NCBI RefSeq assembly: GCF_004117935.1
Contig: NZ_SDOY01000166.1
Span: 62,001 to 126,000 of the forward strand
DNA length: 64,000 bases
Origin: Streptomyces roseicoloratus
Lineage (GTDB): Bacteria; Actinomycetota; Actinomycetes; Streptomycetales; Streptomycetaceae
Direction: 5' to 3'
Position 1 is the first letter of the stretch, and every line of letters begins with the position of its first letter. This document shows, one piece after another, positions 17,328-26,817 of the stretch. The position numbers were made by a program, and so were the translations under genes. Below the pieces are notes generated by a model, which did not search any database, had not been told where the DNA came from, and saw only the letters and a list, made by a program, of their open reading frames with translations.

Positions 17328-18518
17328 TTAGGGAGCGCCGGAGGTGAGGAGTTCGCCGGCGGGCGGGTTCACCGGCTGCGGGGTGCCGGTGAGGTCGAGC
17401 ACGAACAGCGGGATGCCGAGGCCGTCCGCGCGCTCGTGGGCCTCCGGCGTGTACCCGGCGAGCGAGAAGTAGACGCTCACCGCCGAGCTGCTGAGCCCGT
17501 TCAGCCAGAGGCACTCCACCGCCCGCAGCCCGGTGGGCCGGGTGCTCGGATCCACCTGCGCCACGAGCCCGGGGCCCCGCAGGTCCACGGCGGAGGCCGA
17601 GCGCTCCTCCGGCTGGACGACGTCGCGGAAGCCCAGCCAGCGCAGGTACCCGGCGGACGCGGCGACGGCGTCCCGCGCGGTCCTGATCGTGACCGGCCGG
17701 AACGCGGACCGGGCCGCCTCGGGGCCGGTACCGGTGTGCGCCGGGGCGGGTGGGGCCGGCGGGGCGGACGGGGCCGGCGGGGAAGGGTGACGATCGGCGA
17801 ACGGGGAGCTCCCGACGGGAGCGGTGGCACCGGCCTCGGCGCGGGCGGGGCCGTCCGCGCTGGTGGCCGAGGGGCCGGCGGTGGAAGGTCCGGAGGGGGC
17901 GGGTCCGGAGGGGGCGGGGCCCGCGGTGGAGGGTCCCGCGGTGGCGGGGCGTTCCCCGGTGCGCGCACCGGCCGGACGCTCCTCGGCGGGCTGGGCCGCC
18001 GGGTGCGCCACCGCCGGGGGCGGGACCGCTGCCGCAGGTGGTGCGGCCGGGGTGGAGGGTTCGGCGGGGGCGGGAGGGGTGACGGGAGGGGCCGCCGGAC
18101 CCCGCTGGGCGGGGACGGCCGCGTCAGGCACAGGGTGGTCGGTGCTGCCGGCGCTACCGGTGCCGAAAGCGCCTCCAGCACCAGCACCAGCACCGGCGTC
18201 AGCGCCACCGCCGGCATCGACGCCGGCACCGGTGCCCGGCCCCGTCGCGGCCGGCTCCGCCGGGCTCACCGCCACCCGCAGCACCGCCCCGCACGGGCAG
18301 CCCGCCTCCGGGTGGGGCCAGTCCGAGGTGCGGGTGCAGGCGGGGCAGCGGACGGTGACCCACTCGTCGGACCAGTTGCGGTGGGTGACGGGCACGGCGT
18401 CGGCGCCGGGGATCACCGGGGGTGCGATCGGGATGCCGCAGGAGCAGGGGAACGCGGGTGCCGCGTACCGAAGGGTGCGGAGGCACTCCGGACAGCGCAC
18501 CTGTACCGACTCAGCCAC
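17328..18518 (-). CDS. Double zinc-ribbon protein with a restriction-endonuclease-like C-terminal domain
   Basis: A 396-residue protein; GTG 18518 follows AGGAGGGGG. Two Cys4 zinc ribbons open it (CPECLRTLRYAAPAFPCSCG; then CPACTRTSDWPHPEAGCPCG). A roughly 170-residue Pro/Ala/Thr-rich disordered linker follows. The C-terminal 110 residues (TARDAVAASAGYLRWLGFRD, then SAVDLRGPGLVAQVDPSTRP, then VYFSLAGYTPEAHERADGLG) resemble Mrr-like endonuclease domains. In those, the core is D-x(n)-(E/Q)xK; here it reads D...QVD, so the catalytic lysine appears replaced. It may be a binding-only protein. No restriction or modification partner is adjacent. Confidence 0.6.
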   Translation of the reverse strand: MAESVQVRCPECLRTLRYAAPAFPCSCGIPIAPPVIPGADAVPVTHRNWSDEWVTVRCPACTRTSDWPHPEAGCPCGAVLRVAVSPAEPAATGPGTGAGVDAGGGADAGAGAGAGGAFGTGSAGSTDHPVPDAAVPAQRGPAAPPVTPPAPAEPSTPAAPPAAAVPPPAVAHPAAQPAEERPAGARTGERPATAGPSTAGPAPSGPAPSGPSTAGPSATSADGPARAEAGATAPVGSSPFADRHPSPPAPSAPPAPPAPAHTGTGPEAARSAFRPVTIRTARDAVAASAGYLRWLGFRDVVQPEERSASAVDLRGPGLVAQVDPSTRPTGLRAVECLWLNGLSSSAVSVYFSLAGYTPEAHERADGLGIPLFVLDLTGTPQPVNPPAGELLTSGAP

Positions 18519-18679
18519 TCCGAACCCCCTCCTGCGTCGTGCGGTCCCATGCTCCACCAATTCGGTCGTCCAGGGGAGGAACTTCGGCCATCACGCGACG
18601 GACCTCCACCCCGAGACCTCCCGGAGGGCCTCTCCCGTGGACGTCTCTTGACGCTTCTCCATCGACCCACCTACATTGC

Positions 18680-18715
18680 TTCCGTATAGCAGAACAGTAC
18701 TTCCGCATTATGGAA
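18680..18715 (+). promoter_or_regulatory. Tandem 15-bp operators of the gcl promoter (putative AllR sites)
   Basis: TTCCGTATAGCAGAA (18680-18694) and TTCCGCATTATGGAA (18701-18715) are inverted repeats whose starts are 21 bp apart. The same pairing and spacing recurs before hyi, aceB and allB. A possible -35/-10 pair is TCGACC with TATAGC 17 bases later, placing the first operator over the -10. The 18519-18784 region otherwise contains only the gcl leader, with AGGAG at 18772-18776. Confidence 0.7.
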
Positions 18716-18784
18716 ACAAGCCGTCGAGGCCCCGCCGGAGCCCCGGCGCGCTTGTGTCCCCCTGGCCGAAGCAGGAGCACTCCC

Positions 18785-20572
<1,788 letters not shown>

Positions 20573-20614
20573 CCCGGCACCCGCACCTGAGGTCCGGGCC
20601 GACCGGGGAACCCG

Positions 20615-21670
20615 TCAGGGCGCGGTCCCGGGACCGCGCCGGGACCCCGCTCGCGAGGCCGTGAGACGGCCCCCGCCCCGAGGAGCACCGGGGCGGGGGC
20701 CTTCCTGTGCCGCCACGAGGGCCGCGCCCGCGTCCGTCCACTCGTACAGGACCGACCGGCCGGCCCGTCCGCGCCGCACCAGACCGGCGTCGCGCAGCAC
20801 CTTCAGATGCCGGCCCACCGACCCCAGGCCCTGCCCGGTCAGGGCCACCAGCTGGCTGGTGGACTTGGGTGCTTCGAGCCGTACGAGGACCCCGGCGCGG
20901 GCGCGGCCCAGGAGCGCGCCGAGCGCCTCCGGCACGACCGGCCCCGTGACGTCGGCCAGGGCGCCGGAGCACGCGTAGACGACGGCATAGCGCTCCGAGC
21001 CCTCCCAGGACGCCCAGCCCGTGTCCGGTGTCACCGGGACGAACAGCAGACGGCCTCCGCCGATCGAACGCGGCGGGTAGTCACGGGTGTTGATCTGGAG
21101 CCGCCCGTCGCCCAGCCACCGCATCCTGCCCGGGCACAGCTCGTCGAGCGCGGCCGCCCAGCCGGCCCGGCTCAGCAGCGCCGTCCGCGCCACCACATCG
21201 GCCTCGAGGATCCGCCGCCGGCGCGGCCAGTCGGGGAGCACCGTCTCCCGCCACACCCACTCCAGGACCTCCGCCATCCGCCGCGGCAGGTTCCGCCGTG
21301 CCCGCAGCGGCTCCGGTACGGGCCCGCCCACCGCCACCTCCAACTGCGGTACGGCGTCGCCCGGTTCGGCCTCCCGGACCGCCACGACCTCGTCCTCGAA
21401 GGACTGCTCCCCCTCGCCGAGCGGCGTCGGCGTGAGGAAGTCCGCGTTCCAGGTGGGCCCGATGGCGGCGCGGACCAGGAGCGCGTCGAGCGGTTCGGCG
21501 GCGAGCCGTGCCCGGTACGCGGGCAGATGGCCGGCCAGCCAGGCCCGCTCGCCCGGATGGGCGCCCCCGGCCCCGTGCAGGGTCTTCAGGGCCGCCACGG
21601 TCTCCGCCAGCGGCGACACCACGAACCTGCTGCTCGCGAGCGCGTCCGCACCGATCCGCCACCAGCCCAC
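20615..21670 (-). CDS. ArsR-type winged-helix regulator (DUF5937-like)
   Basis: About 351 residues. Residues 1-240 form an unrecognised helical ligand-binding-like region common to a Streptomyces ArsR subgroup. The C-terminal part is a clear ArsR helix-turn-helix (LEAPKSTSQLVALTGQGLGS, VGRHLKVLRDAGLVRRGRAG, RSVLYEWTDAG). GTG 21670 is preferred over the longer frame because GGGGAGG sits six bases upstream and a 7-bp inverted repeat overlaps this site, suggesting autoregulation. It is divergent from an MFS transporter with a 59-bp gap, so it likely controls that exporter. Its 3' end contains, antisense, the gcl terminator. Confidence 0.8.
   Translation of the reverse strand: MGWWRIGADALASSRFVVSPLAETVAALKTLHGAGGAHPGERAWLAGHLPAYRARLAAEPLDALLVRAAIGPTWNADFLTPTPLGEGEQSFEDEVVAVREAEPGDAVPQLEVAVGGPVPEPLRARRNLPRRMAEVLEWVWRETVLPDWPRRRRILEADVVARTALLSRAGWAAALDELCPGRMRWLGDGRLQINTRDYPPRSIGGGRLLFVPVTPDTGWASWEGSERYAVVYACSGALADVTGPVVPEALGALLGRARAGVLVRLEAPKSTSQLVALTGQGLGSVGRHLKVLRDAGLVRRGRAGRSVLYEWTDAGAALVAAQEGPRPGAPRGGGRLTASRAGSRRGPGTAP
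20668..20701 (+). terminator. gcl terminator hairpin
   Basis: GGCCCCCGCCCC (20668-20679) pairs perfectly with GGGGCGGGGGCC (20690-20701) around a 10-base loop, followed by TTCCT. It lies inside the antisense ArsR coding region. A second perfect 22-bp palindrome is centred at 20629-20630. Confidence 0.7.
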
Positions 21671-21690
21671 GTTTCGCCTCCCCGCGAAAC
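21671..21690. promoter_or_regulatory. Inverted repeat in the ArsR/MFS divergent promoter
   Basis: GTTTCGC (21671-21677) and GCGAAAC (21684-21690) are 7-bp arms separated by six bases. The site abuts the GTG start and covers the ribosome site of the ArsR gene, and is 40 bp before the MFS ATG. ArsR proteins bind such palindromes, so this is the probable autoregulatory operator. Confidence 0.6.
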
Positions 21691-21729
21691 AATAACGGGG
21701 CCGCACCGCGCCCGCCGAGACTCCGCGGC

Positions 21730-22923
21730 ATGCCCCGCTACCGCGATGTCTTCCGCGTCCCCGAATTCACGCCGCTCTTCCTCGGCGGCGCCGCGTCCGC
21801 CGCCGCGCAGACGGTGGCCGGCCTCGGCCTCGCCACACTGGTCTTCCGCGCCACGGGCTCGCCGCTGCTCGCCGCGCTCGCCATGTTCGGACCGGCGCTC
21901 GCCCAGCTCGTCGGCGCCACCACGCTGCTCGCGGCGGCCGACCGGCTGCCCCCGCGCACGGCGCTCACCGCCGTCGCCCTGGTCTTCGCGGCCGGCACCG
22001 CCGCCCAGGCCCTGCCCGGCCTTCCGCTCGCCGCTACCTTCTCGCTCCTCTTCGTCCAGGGGCTCACCGGCTCGGTCGGCAACGGGGTGCGCGGCGGACT
22101 GCTCAACGAGATCCTGCCCCGGGACCGCCGTCTCCTCGGCCGCTCGGTGCTCAACATGTCCGTCGGCGTCTGCCAGATCGCCGGGTTCGCCGCCGGCGGT
22201 CTGCTGCTGGCGCTGCTCTCGGCCCGCGGCACCCTGCTGACCGGAGCCGCGCTCTACCTGGCCGCCGCGCTGCTCGCCCGCGGCGGACTGTCCGCGCGTG
22301 CCCCGCGCGCCTCCGGGCGGCCCTCGCCGGCCGAGACCTGGCGGACCAACGCCCGCCTGTGGTCCTCGCCCGAGCGCCGTCGCGTCTACGTCGCGCTCTG
22401 GGTGCCGAACGGGCTCGTCGTCGGCTGCGAATCGCTCTTCGTGCCGTACGACCCCGAGCACGCCGGGCTGCTGTTCGTCTGTGCCGGCGCCGGGATGCTG
22501 GCCGGCGACACCGCCGTCGGCCGCTTCGTACCGGATCGGTGGCGGGGCCGCCTCGCCGCGCCGCTGCAGATGCTGCTGGCGGCCCCGTACCTGCTGTTCT
22601 TCCTGCGCCCCGCGCTGCCGCTCGCCCTCGCCGCCGTCACGGTCTCCGCGGTCGGCTACGCGGCGAGCCTGCTGTACCAGGAACGGCTCGTGGAACTGGT
22701 GCCGGACGAGCTGAGCGGTCACGCGCTCGGACTGCACTCCTCGGGCATGCTCACCCTCCAGGGCCTGAGCGCGACCCTGGCCGGCGGCCTCGCCCAACTC
22801 GCCTCGACCACCACGGCGATGACCCTGCTCGCCGTCACCTCGCTCGCGGTGACCCTGGCGTCGGCCGGCAAAGGGAAGAGCGCGGAACCAGGGACCGTAA
22901 ACCTGGTTCCGCGCTCTCGTTGA
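21730..22923 (+). CDS. MFS transporter
   Basis: A 397-residue membrane protein with about 11-12 hydrophobic helices and an N-terminal half typical of actinobacterial drug-efflux MFS (FTPLFLGGAASAAAQTVAGL, then VFRATGSPLLAALAMFGPAL). The loop GLTGSVGNGVRGGLLNEILPRDRRLLGRS is the family's central arginine-rich motif. Divergent pairing with an ArsR-type regulator suggests inducible export of an unknown compound. No Shine-Dalgarno sequence precedes ATG 21730. The last 15 codons coincide with a 16-bp hairpin (22877-22917), so the C-terminus SAEPGTVNLVPRSR is dictated by a transcription terminator. Confidence 0.88.
   Translation: MPRYRDVFRVPEFTPLFLGGAASAAAQTVAGLGLATLVFRATGSPLLAALAMFGPALAQLVGATTLLAAADRLPPRTALTAVALVFAAGTAAQALPGLPLAATFSLLFVQGLTGSVGNGVRGGLLNEILPRDRRLLGRSVLNMSVGVCQIAGFAAGGLLLALLSARGTLLTGAALYLAAALLARGGLSARAPRASGRPSPAETWRTNARLWSSPERRRVYVALWVPNGLVVGCESLFVPYDPEHAGLLFVCAGAGMLAGDTAVGRFVPDRWRGRLAAPLQMLLAAPYLLFFLRPALPLALAAVTVSAVGYAASLLYQERLVELVPDELSGHALGLHSSGMLTLQGLSATLAGGLAQLASTTTAMTLLAVTSLAVTLASAGKGKSAEPGTVNLVPRSR
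22877..22917 (+). terminator. Terminator hairpin inside the MFS 3' end
   Basis: AGAGCGCGGAACCAGG (22877-22892) and CCTGGTTCCGCGCTCT (22902-22917) form a perfect 16-bp stem with a 9-base loop, ending four bases before the stop codon at 22921-22923. A second hairpin, GCCCCCTTC/GAAGGGGGGC, follows at 22984-23009. Confidence 0.75.
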
Positions 22924-23013
22924 TGACCGCCCGACGGCGCGAGGCTGGCGCGACAGGACGTTCGCGCCGCCGGGCGGAGACTGGCCCCCTTCCGTGCGAG
23001 AAGGGGGGCGTTG

Positions 23014-23118
23014 GGACCGCGGTGGTGCCGACGGGTGCTGCGGCCGGTCCCTTCCTTCAGGTCAAGAAGGGGAGCCGCAGGCCCTTACCACCGCACTGGC
23101 TCGGCGCCACCGCGGTCC
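23014..23118. ncRNA. Structured element with two mutually exclusive helices
   Basis: The 301-bp space between the convergent MFS and catalase genes has no credible ORF but is highly structured. Nested helices can form: GCGGTGGT 23019-23026 with ACCACCGC 23087-23094; CTGCGGC 23038-23044 with GCCGCAG 23074-23080; CCCTTC 23049-23054 with GAAGGG 23066-23071. Alternatively, 23014-23029 pairs with 23103-23118 over 16 bp with one G-U, displacing the first helix. It could be a small RNA, a 3' UTR structure or a compound terminator. No known RNA family is recognised and the strand is undetermined. Confidence 0.4.
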
Positions 23119-23170
23119 TCACGCTGTCCGGGTTACCGGCCACCCCTCATCCGGGCCGGCGATCCGGACC

Positions 23171-23207
23171 GCGTACGGACACTGACCTCCCGTCAGGTGC
23201 CGTACGC
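23171..23207 (-). terminator. Catalase gene terminator
   Basis: GCGTACGG (23171-23178) pairs with CCGTACGC (23200-23207), and CTGAC (23182-23186) with GTCAG (23192-23196), with a 3x3 internal loop and a 5-base loop. It begins 17 bases past the catalase stop on the minus strand. Confidence 0.65.
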
Positions 23208-23224
23208 AGTCGGGGTGTCGAGGC

Positions 23225-24682
23225 TCAGTCCTCGCGCAGGGCGCGGACGGCCTCCTCGACGCGCCGGCCGTACTCGGCGTCGGCGGCGGCGAAGTGGGCG
23301 AGGTTCTTCTCGATGACGTCCTCGCGGGCGACCTGGGAGAGGCTGCCGGCGATGTTGGACACCAGACGGGACTTCTCGTCCTCGGACATCAGGCGGTAGA
23401 GCTCACCGGCCTGGAAGAAGTCGTCGTCCTTGACGTGCGCCGGGGCCGCGTGGGTGCCGGTCCAGCCGTGGATCGCGAGCGGCGCGGAGAGCGCGGCGTC
23501 GGTCTGGGCCGGGCCCTGGTACGAGTTGGGCTCGTAGTTCTTGTCGTGGCGCGAACCGTTGCGGGTGGCCATGAAGCCGTCGCGGCCGTAGTTGTCCGCC
23601 ACCGTCGCCTTGGGGGCGTTGACCGGCAGCTGGGTGTGGTTGACGCCGAGGCGGTAGCGGTGGGCGTCCGCGTAGGCGAAGAGACGGCCCTGGAGCATCT
23701 TGTCCGGCGAAGGACCGATGCCCGGGACGAAGTTGTTCGGGGAGAACGCGGCCTGCTCGACCTCGGCGAAGACGTTGTCCGGGTTGCGGTCGAGGACCAG
23801 GCGGCCCACGCGCTGCAGCGGGTAGTCCGCGTGCGGCCACACCTTGGTGAGGTCGAACGGGTTGAAGCGGTAGTCCGCGGCCTCGGCGGCCGGCATGACC
23901 TGCACGTAGAGGGTCCAGGAGGGGTTCACGCCGCGCTCGATGGACTGCAGCAGGTCGGTCTGGTGCGAGTTGGCGTCCTTGCCGACCAGCTCGGCGGCCT
24001 GCTCGGCGGAGAGGGAGCGGATGCCCTGGTTCGTCTTGAAGTGGTACTTGACGAAGAAGGCCTCGCCCGCCTCGTTGGTCCACTGGTAGGTGTGCGAGCC
24101 GTAGCCGTTCATGTGGCGGTACGAGGCCGGGATGCCGCGGTCGCCGAACAGCCAGGTCACCTGGTGGGTCGCCTCGGGGGCGTGGGCCCAGAAGTCCCAG
24201 ACGTTGTCCGCCTCCTGCTTGCCCGTGAACGGGTCGCGCTTCTGGGAGTGGATGAAGTCGGGGAACTTGATCGGGTCCTTGATGAAGAACACCGGGGTGT
24301 TGTTGCCGACGAGGTCGTAGTTGCCCTCCTCGGTGTAGAACTTCACCGCGAAGCCACGCGGGTCGCGGACCGCGTCCGCGCCGCCGAGCGAGTCGGCCAC
24401 GGTGGAGAAGCGCAGGAACAGCTCGGTCTTCTTGCCGACCTCGGACAGGAAGGCGGCCTTCGTGTACGCGGTGACGTCGTCCGTCACCTCGAAGTAGCCG
24501 TACGCGCCGGAGCCGCGGGCGTGCACCACGCGCTCCGGGATGCGCTCGCGGTTGAAGCGCGCGAGCTTCTCCAGCAGGTGCTGGTCCTGCAGGAGGATGG
24601 GGCCACCGACGCCGGCGGTGGCGGAGTTCTGGTTGTCGGCGACCGGGGCGCCGGACTCGGTCGTAAGCACACGCTTGGCCAT
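23225..24682 (-). CDS. katA: Monofunctional haem catalase (clade 3)
   Basis: A 485-residue small-subunit catalase that turns H2O2 into water and oxygen. The distal His is in RVVHARGSGAYGYFEV, the distal Asn in FFIKDPIKFPDFIHSQKR, and the proximal haem Tyr in RLFAYADAHRYRLGVNHTQL; NADPH-type clade 3 features (FRFNPFDLTKVWPH style) are seen as YRFNPFDLTKVWPH. Length is normal. Its placement between gcl and the tartronate-semialdehyde reductase, and a promoter palindrome shared with the urate operon, indicate a role in removing uricase-derived peroxide rather than general stress defence. Promoter at 24743-24782. Confidence 0.96.
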   Translation of the reverse strand: MAKRVLTTESGAPVADNQNSATAGVGGPILLQDQHLLEKLARFNRERIPERVVHARGSGAYGYFEVTDDVTAYTKAAFLSEVGKKTELFLRFSTVADSLGGADAVRDPRGFAVKFYTEEGNYDLVGNNTPVFFIKDPIKFPDFIHSQKRDPFTGKQEADNVWDFWAHAPEATHQVTWLFGDRGIPASYRHMNGYGSHTYQWTNEAGEAFFVKYHFKTNQGIRSLSAEQAAELVGKDANSHQTDLLQSIERGVNPSWTLYVQVMPAAEAADYRFNPFDLTKVWPHADYPLQRVGRLVLDRNPDNVFAEVEQAAFSPNNFVPGIGPSPDKMLQGRLFAYADAHRYRLGVNHTQLPVNAPKATVADNYGRDGFMATRNGSRHDKNYEPNSYQGPAQTDAALSAPLAIHGWTGTHAAPAHVKDDDFFQAGELYRLMSEDEKSRLVSNIAGSLSQVAREDVIEKNLAHFAAADAEYGRRVEEAVRALRED

Positions 24683-24742
24683 GGTGTCGGGTCGACCTTC
24701 CGTACGGGGAGCTGCACTGCTGACTGGTGGGAGTGCTCTGGA

Positions 24743-24782
24743 GCGTAAGGACGCCCCACGAACAACGTCAACAGTTTGTTGA
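24743..24782 (-). promoter_or_regulatory. Catalase promoter with TCAACA-N3-TGTTGA palindrome
   Basis: The perfect 6-bp inverted repeat is at 24768-24782. Read on the minus strand, its right half becomes the -35 box TTGACG (24766-24771), with a 17-base spacer and TTACGC (24743-24748) as -10. The same 20-base block, with one change, precedes the urate operon at 27541-27560. A weak copy of the AllR-like motif may lie at 24698-24712. Confidence 0.65.
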
Positions 24783-24797
24783 AAATGAAGTCTGGTG

Positions 24798-24859
24798 TTC
24801 CGGACGGCGGCGGCGCCTGGGCGCGACAGGACAGTTGTCAGCGCCGCCGCCGTCCGGAA
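24798..24859 (-). terminator. Terminator of the hyi-garR operon
   Basis: TTCCGGACGGCGGCGGCGC (24798-24816) pairs perfectly over 19 bp with 24841-24859 around a 24-base loop, 30 bases past the reductase stop and before the catalase promoter. Confidence 0.75.
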
Positions 24860-24889
24860 ATCTGGGGCCCGCCCCGAGGCGGGCGCGGG

Positions 24890-25780
24890 TCAGACCTGCT
24901 GGCCGGAGAGGCGCTCGACGGCGCGCAGCAGGGCCGAGTGGTCGAGACCGCCGTCACCCTGCGCGCGCAGCGAGGCGACGAGCTGGGCGACCACGGCGCC
25001 GACCGGGAGGGCCGCACCGACGTTGCGGGCGGCGTCGGTGACGATGCCCATGTCCTTGTGGTGCAGGTCGATCCGGAAGCCGGGCTTGAAGTCCCGGTTC
25101 AGGAAGTTGTCCTTCTTGCGGGTCAGCACGGTGGAGCCGGCCAGACCGCCGTTGAGGACGTCGAGGGCGGCGTTGAGGTCCACGCCGGACTTCTCCAGGA
25201 AGACCACGGCCTCGGCGCACGCCTGGATGTTCACGGCGACGATGAGCTGGTTGGCGGCCTTCACCGTCTGGCCGGAGCCGTGCGGGCCGCACAGGACGAT
25301 GGTCTTGCCGAGGGCCTCGAGGATCGGCAGGGCCGCGTCGAAGTCGGCCTTCTCGCCGCCCACCATGATCGACAGGACGGCCTCGATGGCGCCGGCCTCG
25401 CCGCCGGACACGGGCGCGTCGATGACGCGGATGCCCTTCTCCTTGGCGTTCTTCGCCAGGTCGATCGAGGTCTGCGGGGTGATCGACGACATGTCGATGA
25501 TCAGCGCGCCGGCCCGGGCGTTCTCCAGGATGCCCTCGGGGCCGTAGGAGATCGCCTCGACCTGCGGGGAGGCCGGGACCATCGTGATGATCACGTCGGC
25601 GTCCTTGACGGCCTCGGCGATCGAGCCGGCCGCGGCGCCGCCGGCGGCGGCCAGGCGGTCCAGCTTGTCCTGCTCGAGGGTGTAACCGGTGACGGAGTAG
25701 CCGGCCTTGATCAGGTTCTCGGACATGGGGGAGCCCATGATGCCGAGACCGATCCACGCAACCTTGGGGAGAGTGCTCAT
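24890..25780 (-). CDS. garR: 2-hydroxy-3-oxopropionate (tartronate semialdehyde) reductase
   Basis: A 296-residue beta-hydroxyacid dehydrogenase that reduces tartronate semialdehyde to D-glycerate with NAD(P)H. The Rossmann motif is VAWIGLGIMGSPM at the N-terminus; the substrate-binding DAPVSGGEAGA follows; the catalytic lysine is in GQTVKAANQLIVAVN; and the C-terminal KDMGIVTDAAR is diagnostic for GarR/GlxR. ATG 25780 gives the standard start (MSTLPKVAWIGLG). It lies 65 bp after hyi on the same strand, an operon covering the two fates of Gcl products. Either garR or glxR could be the name; I use garR for the activity. Confidence 0.94.
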   Translation of the reverse strand: MSTLPKVAWIGLGIMGSPMSENLIKAGYSVTGYTLEQDKLDRLAAAGGAAAGSIAEAVKDADVIITMVPASPQVEAISYGPEGILENARAGALIIDMSSITPQTSIDLAKNAKEKGIRVIDAPVSGGEAGAIEAVLSIMVGGEKADFDAALPILEALGKTIVLCGPHGSGQTVKAANQLIVAVNIQACAEAVVFLEKSGVDLNAALDVLNGGLAGSTVLTRKKDNFLNRDFKPGFRIDLHHKDMGIVTDAARNVGAALPVGAVVAQLVASLRAQGDGGLDHSALLRAVERLSGQQV

Positions 25781-25845
25781 GGGGAGGGTCCTTCTCTGAA
25801 GCTTCGTACGAAAAGGTCGGGGAGTGCCTGGCGGAACGCCCGGAC

Positions 25846-26679
25846 TTACTTGGCGGCGCGCGCCTCGGTCGGCAACCATCCGAAGGACGCGGCGGCGTCG
25901 GCGGCCTTGTACTCCAGGCCCACGAAGCCGTCGTAGCCGGCCTTCGTCAGCTCGTCCAGGAGCTGCTCCAGCGGCAGTTCGCCGGTGCCCGGGGCGCCTC
26001 GGCCCGGCATGTCGGCGATCTGGACGTGACCGGTCCTGTCGGCGTACCGGGCGATGACCTGGCTGACGTCCTCGCCGTTCATGGCCAGGTGGTAGATGTC
26101 GAGGAGGAACTTGGCGTTGCCGAGTCCGGTGGCCGCGTTGACCTTGTCGACGATCTCGATCGCGGACGGCGCGCTCACCAGCGGGTAGAGCGGGGACTCC
26201 GGCTTGTTGAGCGTCTCGATCAGCAGGATCGCGCCGACCCGGTCGGCCGCGCGGGCCGCGAGCACCAGGTTCTCCAGGGCGAGCTCGTCCTGGACGGCCG
26301 GGTCCACGCCCTCGACGCGGTTGCCGTAGAGCGCGTTCAGCGCCTTGCAGCCCACCGAGGCGGCGAAGTCCGCCGCGACGTCGATGTTGGCGCGGAAGCG
26401 GTCCGACTCCTCACCGGGCACGGAGACCGCGCCGCGGTCCGGGCCGGGGAGCCGGCCGGCATAGAAGTTCAGGCCCACCAGCTGGGTGCCGGCGTCCTCG
26501 AGGGCCTTCTTGAGGGCGTCGAGCTCGCTCTGGTCGGGGGTGGCGGTGTCGATCCAGGGCCACCACAGCTCGACCGCGGTGAAGCCCGCCGCGGCGGCGG
26601 CCGCGGGGCGCTCCAGGAGCGGGAGTTCCGTGAAGAGGATCGACAGGTTCACATCGAAGCGCTGGTCCGTGTATCCCAT
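25846..26679 (-). CDS. hyi: Hydroxypyruvate isomerase
   Basis: A 277-residue TIM-barrel enzyme of the AP-endonuclease-2/xylose-isomerase superfamily that interconverts hydroxypyruvate and tartronate semialdehyde. The family features are VNLSILFTELPLLERPAAAA, ELWWPW, the first metal/acid site in LIETLNKPESP, then FLLDIYHLAMNGEDV, GHVQIADMPGRGAPGTGEL and the final catalytic Glu in GFVGLEYKA. The length is close to E. coli Hyi (258). In S. coelicolor the homologous gene is under AllR control, and de-repression of hyi is reported to impair antibiotic production. The tandem operators at 26696-26731 fit that control. Confidence 0.94.
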   Translation of the reverse strand: MGYTDQRFDVNLSILFTELPLLERPAAAAAAGFTAVELWWPWIDTATPDQSELDALKKALEDAGTQLVGLNFYAGRLPGPDRGAVSVPGEESDRFRANIDVAADFAASVGCKALNALYGNRVEGVDPAVQDELALENLVLAARAADRVGAILLIETLNKPESPLYPLVSAPSAIEIVDKVNAATGLGNAKFLLDIYHLAMNGEDVSQVIARYADRTGHVQIADMPGRGAPGTGELPLEQLLDELTKAGYDGFVGLEYKAADAAASFGWLPTEARAAK

Positions 26680-26695
26680 GAGGGGTCGGCGCTCC

Positions 26696-26731
26696 TTCCG
26701 TATTGCGGAAGTAAGTTTCTGTCTGGTGGAA
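26696..26731 (-). promoter_or_regulatory. Tandem 15-bp operators of the hyi-garR promoter
   Basis: Plus-strand TTCCGTATTGCGGAA (26696-26710; 6-bp arms if the flanking C and G are included) and TTCTGTCTGGTGGAA (26717-26731) begin 21 bp apart. On the minus strand a -10-like TTACTT (26709-26714) is wedged between them, with the second site in the -35/-10 spacer, exactly as at aceB. Confidence 0.72.
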
Positions 26732-26805
26732 GGTTGCTATCCGGGCGGCCGACTTGTCAAGAGGACCTCGCAGGTCCGGGGCTCCCGTGGGCCCCGCACG
26801 GGCCG

Positions 26806-26811
26806 TAGCGT
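26806..26811 (+). promoter_or_regulatory. -10 element, leaderless start
   Basis: TAGCGT ends six bases before ATG 26818, and no ribosome site is present beyond the intervening GGGGGC. Same geometry as at 10421. Confidence 0.5.
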
Positions 26812-26817
26812 GGGGGC

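Noticed and set aside
22994..23316. Short plus-strand open frames between the MFS and catalase genes
   Set aside because: They are Arg-rich, lack ribosome sites and coincide with the hairpin structures, so a structured non-coding region is more likely.
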